Origin: Spirochaeta sp.
GTDB lineage: Bacteria > Spirochaetota > Spirochaetia > Spirochaetales_E > Spirochaetaceae_B
Assembly (NCBI GenBank): GCA_030590585.1
Contig: JAUUYD010000048.1
Span: forward strand, 1 to 9,846
DNA length: 9,846 nucleotides
Direction: 5' to 3'
Below the pieces are notes generated by a model. That model saw nothing but the letters and a program-made list of their open reading frames with translations. It did not search any database and was not told where the DNA came from. Positions within the stretch are counted from its first letter, which is position 1, and each line of letters begins with the position of its first letter. Shown piece after piece: positions 6,594-9,846 of this stretch. The translations under genes were made by a program, and so were the position numbers.

Positions 6594-7688
6594 TCAGTTA
6601 TCCTCCTCAACTGGTTTTTTCAAAGATCGGTTACTCATTGTTTTTTTAAGTCTGTCCAACTGCCGCTCAATAAGAACACTGGTTGCGGCAAAATAAAGAA
6701 TAATGGCAATTATGGTGTCGCCAATCTGAGGGGGAATCTGAGTCATGGCGTTCATGAAGCCCTTTCCGGAATGAAGTATTCCGAAGAAAAGAGCAGCAAA
6801 GAGCACACCTATCGGGGAATTAGCTCCAAGGAGGGCCACTGCAATACCGTCGAAGCCTTGATTCGGCAAAATTCCTATCTGAATATTCACTGCATATCCG
6901 GCATACAGGGCCATACCGCCGATTCCTGCAAGTGCTCCTGCAATTGTCATGGAAAGTACAATGTTTCGATTCACTTTCATTCCGGCATATTCGGCTGCGT
7001 GACGGTTGAATCCCGCGGCTTTAAGCTCATAGCCGATAACGGTTTTGTTGAGAATTACCCATATCAGCAGAACAATTATCACAGCCAGCAATATGCCGAG
7101 ATTGATGAAGGAATCCTTGAATAAATCCGTAAGCCATGGAACCCGAAGTGAAGCAATATCGGGAATTCTTCTGGATTCGGTTTCCATGAATTCACCTTTA
7201 AAATAGGCGGGTATCGTGTAATAGGTTACCCAGTAAGCCAGCCAGTTCATCATAATGGTAGCCACAACTTCATGCACATTGAACAGGGCCTTGAGCAGTC
7301 CGGGGACAAATCCCCATAGAGCACCGCCGGCTATAGCCGCGGCAATCATAATCAGAAGAAGAAGAGGCTTGGGCAGAACTACCGTCAACCCGACGGCCGT
7401 CGCGCAGAGTCCGCCCATCAGAAGCTGCCCTGAAGCACCGATGTTGAACAAACCTGTATTGAACGCAAAAGCCACCGACAGACCCGTCAGAATGAGGGGA
7501 GTCGCTGTTGCCAGGGTGTTTCCAATTCTCTCGATGTTCATCAGGCCACCGCGGAAAAGATAATTATACCCTGTCAGTGGATTACTCCCTGTCATCAGCA
7601 TAAAAATCGCACCTGCAAGCAGTCCCATGAAAACGGCCACAAGAGATACTGTCAATTTACGGGGGATATGAGGCAATGTGAGCTTCAT
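6594..7688 (-). CDS. Nucleoside ABC transporter permease, first subunit (NupB/YufP-like)
   Basis: This is the larger permease of the pair (364 residues), also of the BPD_transp_2 family, forming the membrane channel with the next gene's product. Visible blocks are a basic N-terminus followed by the first span (about 13-33), FNIGASGQLLMGG (81-93), NVHEVVATIMMNW (137-149), the ATPase-coupling loop GYELKAAGFNRHAAEYAGM (219-237), and GFDGIAVALLGANSPIG (278-294). These order and spacing features match NupB/YufP-type subunits rather than livH/livM. The C-terminal tail is short, charged and cytoplasmic-looking. The ATG at 7688 overlaps the ATPase gene stop as ATGA, with AAGGA eight bases upstream, so start and coupling are well supported. 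The substrate is inferred from the BMP partner. Confidence 0.91.
   Translation of the reverse strand: MKLTLPHIPRKLTVSLVAVFMGLLAGAIFMLMTGSNPLTGYNYLFRGGLMNIERIGNTLATATPLILTGLSVAFAFNTGLFNIGASGQLLMGGLCATAVGLTVVLPKPLLLLIMIAAAIAGGALWGFVPGLLKALFNVHEVVATIMMNWLAYWVTYYTIPAYFKGEFMETESRRIPDIASLRVPWLTDLFKDSFINLGILLAVIIVLLIWVILNKTVIGYELKAAGFNRHAAEYAGMKVNRNIVLSMTIAGALAGIGGMALYAGYAVNIQIGILPNQGFDGIAVALLGANSPIGVLFAALFFGILHSGKGFMNAMTQIPPQIGDTIIAIILYFAATSVLIERQLDRLKKTMSNRSLKKPVEEDN
6602..6608 (-). promoter_or_regulatory. Ribosome binding site deciding the start of the second permease
   Basis: GAGGAGG on the minus strand is nine bases before the ATG at 6592. It is read as the VEED residues at the end of the upstream permease, so the two genes share this sequence. 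It rules out the TTG at 6610 as the start. Confidence 0.75.
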
Positions 7689-9214
7689 GATTCTGATCCT
7701 TTTGAAACACCGGCCATCATCAGTCCGGCTTCGTTTTCATCTATCTCATCGGCATTCACAAGACCCACCAGCTCTCCGTGGCTGATAACGGCTATTCTGT
7801 CGGAAAGATCCATAATCTCGTCCAGTTCCAGGGACACAAGAAGTACAGCCTTACCGGAATCCCGCTGCTCAACAAGTCTTTTATGAATGTACTCTATAGA
7901 ACCTACATCCAGCCCCCTTGTCGGCTGAACCGCTATGAGCAGATTCGGATTGTGAGAGATTTCCCTTCCGACAATGGCTTTCTGCTGATTACCTCCGGAA
8001 AGGGACCGCGCAGGAGTGAGACTGCCCTGCCCTGTACGTACATCAAAATCCTTAATGATATCTTCAGAATTCTTTCTGATGGCATCACGTTTTAGAAAAC
8101 CGTGATTGTTGAATCGTTCATCCGCGTAGTTCTCAAGGATGAAATTATCTTCAACTGAATAATCAAGTACCAGCCCCCGGACCTGCCGGTCTTCGGGAAT
8201 ATGAGAAACACCGCTTTCGATTCGCTCTCGAATGCTGGTATGAGTAATATCCTTACCGTCCAGTAGAATCTTACCTGATTCCACCTTTAGAAGTCCTGTC
8301 AATGCTTCCACAAGTTCGGTCTGACCGTTCCCGTCAACCCCGGCCAGCCCGAGTATCTCACCGGCATGAACATCAAGTGAGAAATCTTTGATACCCATAA
8401 CACCGCGTTTGTTAACAACGTTCAGCTCTTTAATCTCAAGAACTTTTTTACCTTTCTCCTGCTCTTCCTTGTCTACATTAAAGGAGACAACACGTCCTAC
8501 CATCATTTCGGCCATTTTTTCGGTACTGGTTTCAGCGACATCGACAGTGCCGATCACTTTTCCCCGGCGTATCACGGTACAGCGGTTGGCTATGGCTTTA
8601 ATCTCTTTTAGTTTATGGGTTATCAGGATAATGGACTTTCCCTCATTTATCAGGTTTTTCATGATTTTCATGAGTTCCTGAATCTCCTGAGGGGTGAGAA
8701 CAGCGGTTGGCTCGTCGAAAATAAGTACCTCAGCGTCCCGGTAGAGCATCTTTAAAATCTCGACTCTCTGCTGCATTCCTACAGATACATCTTCAATCTT
8801 CTCGTCGGGATCGACATTCAGGCCGTAATGTTCACTGAGTTCCTTGATTTTTTTGGATGCTGAAGACAGATCCATTCCCAGACCCTTACGAGGTTCCAGA
8901 CCCAGGATGATATTTTCGGTAATGGTAAAGTTATGAACCAGCTTGAAATGCTGATGGACCATACCGATACCCATGTCATTCGCCTGGGTAGGATTGTTGA
9001 TATGAACTTCTTTACCCTTTACGGAAATGGTTCCCTGATCCGGACGATAAAGTCCAAAGAGTATGCTCATCAGAGTGGATTTACCCGCTCCGTTTTCACC
9101 GAGTAACGCCAGGACTTCACCTTTGTTCAAAACAATAGTGATATCATCGTTGGCTACGATTCCCGGGAACACCTTGCGGATTCCTTTCATTTCAATTACA
9201 GGAGTATTTTGCAC
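7685..9214 (-). CDS. Nucleoside ABC transporter ATP-binding protein with two ABC domains (NupA/YufO-like)
   Basis: This is the cytoplasmic ATPase that powers the two permeases. Its 509 residues hold two fused ABC domains, the architecture of MglA, RbsA and YufO. Domain 1 is canonical: Walker A GENGAGKST (39-47), signature-region VSVGMQQR (143-150), Walker B LIFDEPT (164-170) and switch histidine H200. Domain 2 is degenerate: its Walker A is GVDGNGQTE (292-300) with Gln in place of Lys, and Walker B reads LLIAVQPTRGLD with Val-Gln in place of Asp-Glu (429-430). Its LSGGNQQK signature (405-412) is intact. Such asymmetry is usual in this subfamily, so only one site is likely to hydrolyse ATP. 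The start is GTG at 9214-9212, with AAGGAG ten bases upstream; the next ATG (9190) has no ribosome site. The gene follows a terminator and overlaps the first permease by four bases. Confidence 0.93.
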   Translation of the reverse strand: MQNTPVIEMKGIRKVFPGIVANDDITIVLNKGEVLALLGENGAGKSTLMSILFGLYRPDQGTISVKGKEVHINNPTQANDMGIGMVHQHFKLVHNFTITENIILGLEPRKGLGMDLSSASKKIKELSEHYGLNVDPDEKIEDVSVGMQQRVEILKMLYRDAEVLIFDEPTAVLTPQEIQELMKIMKNLINEGKSIILITHKLKEIKAIANRCTVIRRGKVIGTVDVAETSTEKMAEMMVGRVVSFNVDKEEQEKGKKVLEIKELNVVNKRGVMGIKDFSLDVHAGEILGLAGVDGNGQTELVEALTGLLKVESGKILLDGKDITHTSIRERIESGVSHIPEDRQVRGLVLDYSVEDNFILENYADERFNNHGFLKRDAIRKNSEDIIKDFDVRTGQGSLTPARSLSGGNQQKAIVGREISHNPNLLIAVQPTRGLDVGSIEYIHKRLVEQRDSGKAVLLVSLELDEIMDLSDRIAVISHGELVGLVNADEIDENEAGLMMAGVSKGSES

Positions 9215-9224
9215 TTCAGACCGG

Positions 9225-9238
9225 CTCCTTTTTAAGGA
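9225..9238 (-). promoter_or_regulatory. nupA-like ribosome binding site within a small hairpin
   Basis: AAGGAG (9225-9230) precedes the GTG start by ten bases. Just upstream, TCCTT (9234-9238) can pair with AAGGA (9226-9230) around an AAA loop, which could partly hide the ribosome site. The stem is short and AT-rich, so the effect is uncertain. Confidence 0.4.
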
Positions 9239-9265
9239 AAAAAAAGGGGACGGTAATCCGTCCCC
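9238..9265 (-). terminator. Intrinsic terminator between the binding-protein and ATPase genes
   Basis: On the minus strand an eight-base GC-rich stem, GGGGACGG and CCGTCCCC, closes a four-base ATTA loop and is followed directly by eight T. This is a textbook rho-independent terminator. It starts 17 bases past the binding-protein stop and lies before the ATPase gene, so only readthrough, or a promoter I do not see, would express the transporter genes. On the plus strand the T run is absent, so it acts leftward only. Confidence 0.92.
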
Positions 9266-9282
9266 CTGAATATCAGATAGAA

Positions 9283-9846
9283 TTACTTGATCAAATCGCC
9301 TTGTTCAGCTGCAACGGTTATACTTCCGGAACTGATCATGTCAAAAACATCAGCAACTTTACTCTCAACGGAAGAATCAAGATTTGGATTTTTAACAGGG
9401 ATACCCACACCGCCGTTTGAGGCATCCAGAGTGATCATCTGGCCGCCGGGGAAGGTTCCATCCAGCTTAGCTTTAATCATGTCATATGCGGCCACGTCAA
9501 TGTACTTCATGGCGGAAGTCAGAATGACAGACTTGTCGCCTTCATAAATTCCTTCGGCATACTGATCGACGTCAACCCCGATAATCCATACATCCTCTCC
9601 GCTTTTGGCACGGGCCTTGGCCTCGTTGATTGCCCCGACACCTACACCGCCTGCGGCGCAGAAAATAACATCGACACCCTTGTCAAACATACCGGCAACA
9701 AGCTGCTGTCCCGCAGCTTCATTGTCAAAAGAGCCTTGATATACGACATTCTCGGCTTTCAGAACCATTGAAGTGTCCAGATTCTCATTGGCATAGGCAA
9801 CACCCTGCTGGAAACCCCAGTTGAACTTCTGTACCGGAGGAATCTC
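9283..9846 (-). CDS. BMP/PnrA-family substrate-binding lipoprotein, C-terminal part
   Basis: This is the solute-binding component of the importer, in the basic membrane protein family that includes purine nucleoside receptor PnrA. The 187 visible residues run off the window at the right edge, so the signal peptide, lipobox and N-terminal lobe are outside. Recognisable blocks, numbered from the window edge, are FNWGFQQGVAYANE (8-21), YQGSFDNEAAGQ (36-47), DVIFCAAGGVGVGAINEAK (59-77), GVDVDQY (90-96), TSAMKYIDVAAYDMI (110-124) and GGVGIPV (145-151). These are the ordinary BMP lobe-2 and hinge features. The methionine at 9768 is internal, as family sequence continues before it. Lipidation is expected from the family but cannot be seen. 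The substrate is probably a purine nucleoside, by family. A strong terminator follows 17 bases after the stop. Confidence 0.92.
   Translation of the reverse strand, partial: EIPPVQKFNWGFQQGVAYANENLDTSMVLKAENVVYQGSFDNEAAGQQLVAGMFDKGVDVIFCAAGGVGVGAINEAKARAKSGEDVWIIGVDVDQYAEGIYEGDKSVILTSAMKYIDVAAYDMIKAKLDGTFPGGQMITLDASNGGVGIPVKNPNLDSSVESKVADVFDMISSGSITVAAEQGDLIK

Noticed and set aside
6593..6610. TTG start for the second permease
   Set aside because: The six extra codons are the GAGGAGG ribosome site of the ATG at 6592.

Overview
The window reads as a stretch of a bacterial chromosome of moderate GC, most likely from a spirochaete (free-living Spirochaetales type). That assignment is an inference. 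It rests on a BMP/PnrA-type nucleoside importer next to a small lipoprotein, YhhQ, and a membrane protein ending in a GMIFPWK-like tail that I associate with spirochaete proteins. No rRNA or other phylogenetic marker is present. Coding density is very high and no gap exceeds about 70 bases.

Left part (1-2715). The 3' two-thirds of a radical SAM gene of the AmmeMemoRadiSam group (AmrS) runs rightward to 663. It meets leuD tail to tail, with the two stop codons overlapping. leuC and leuD form a leftward, translationally coupled pair encoding isopropylmalate isomerase (leucine biosynthesis). leuC has a strong ribosome binding site and a good extended -10 promoter. An AraC-family regulator gene diverges from leuC and runs rightward from about 2716 to 3681.

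Right part (3691-9846). Everything is on the minus strand, so transcription enters from the right edge. The order is: a BMP-family substrate-binding protein (N-terminus outside the window), an intrinsic terminator, a double-domain ATPase (nupA-like), two permeases (nupB- and nupC-like), a small lipoprotein with a fibronectin-III-like domain, the queuosine-precursor transporter YhhQ, and a DUF624/YesL-like membrane protein. The three ABC component genes touch or overlap; lipoprotein and yhhQ overlap by four bases; the last gene's ribosome binding site contains the yhhQ stop codon. This looks like a nucleoside or modified-base uptake cluster. The terminator after the binding protein is expected to give more binding protein than transporter.

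No mobile element, CRISPR array, tRNA, rRNA or clear horizontally acquired island was seen. The most testable idea is that the BMP importer and YhhQ serve a common purine or deazapurine (queuosine precursor) salvage function, with the small lipoprotein as a possible accessory. I found no convincing wholly new system.
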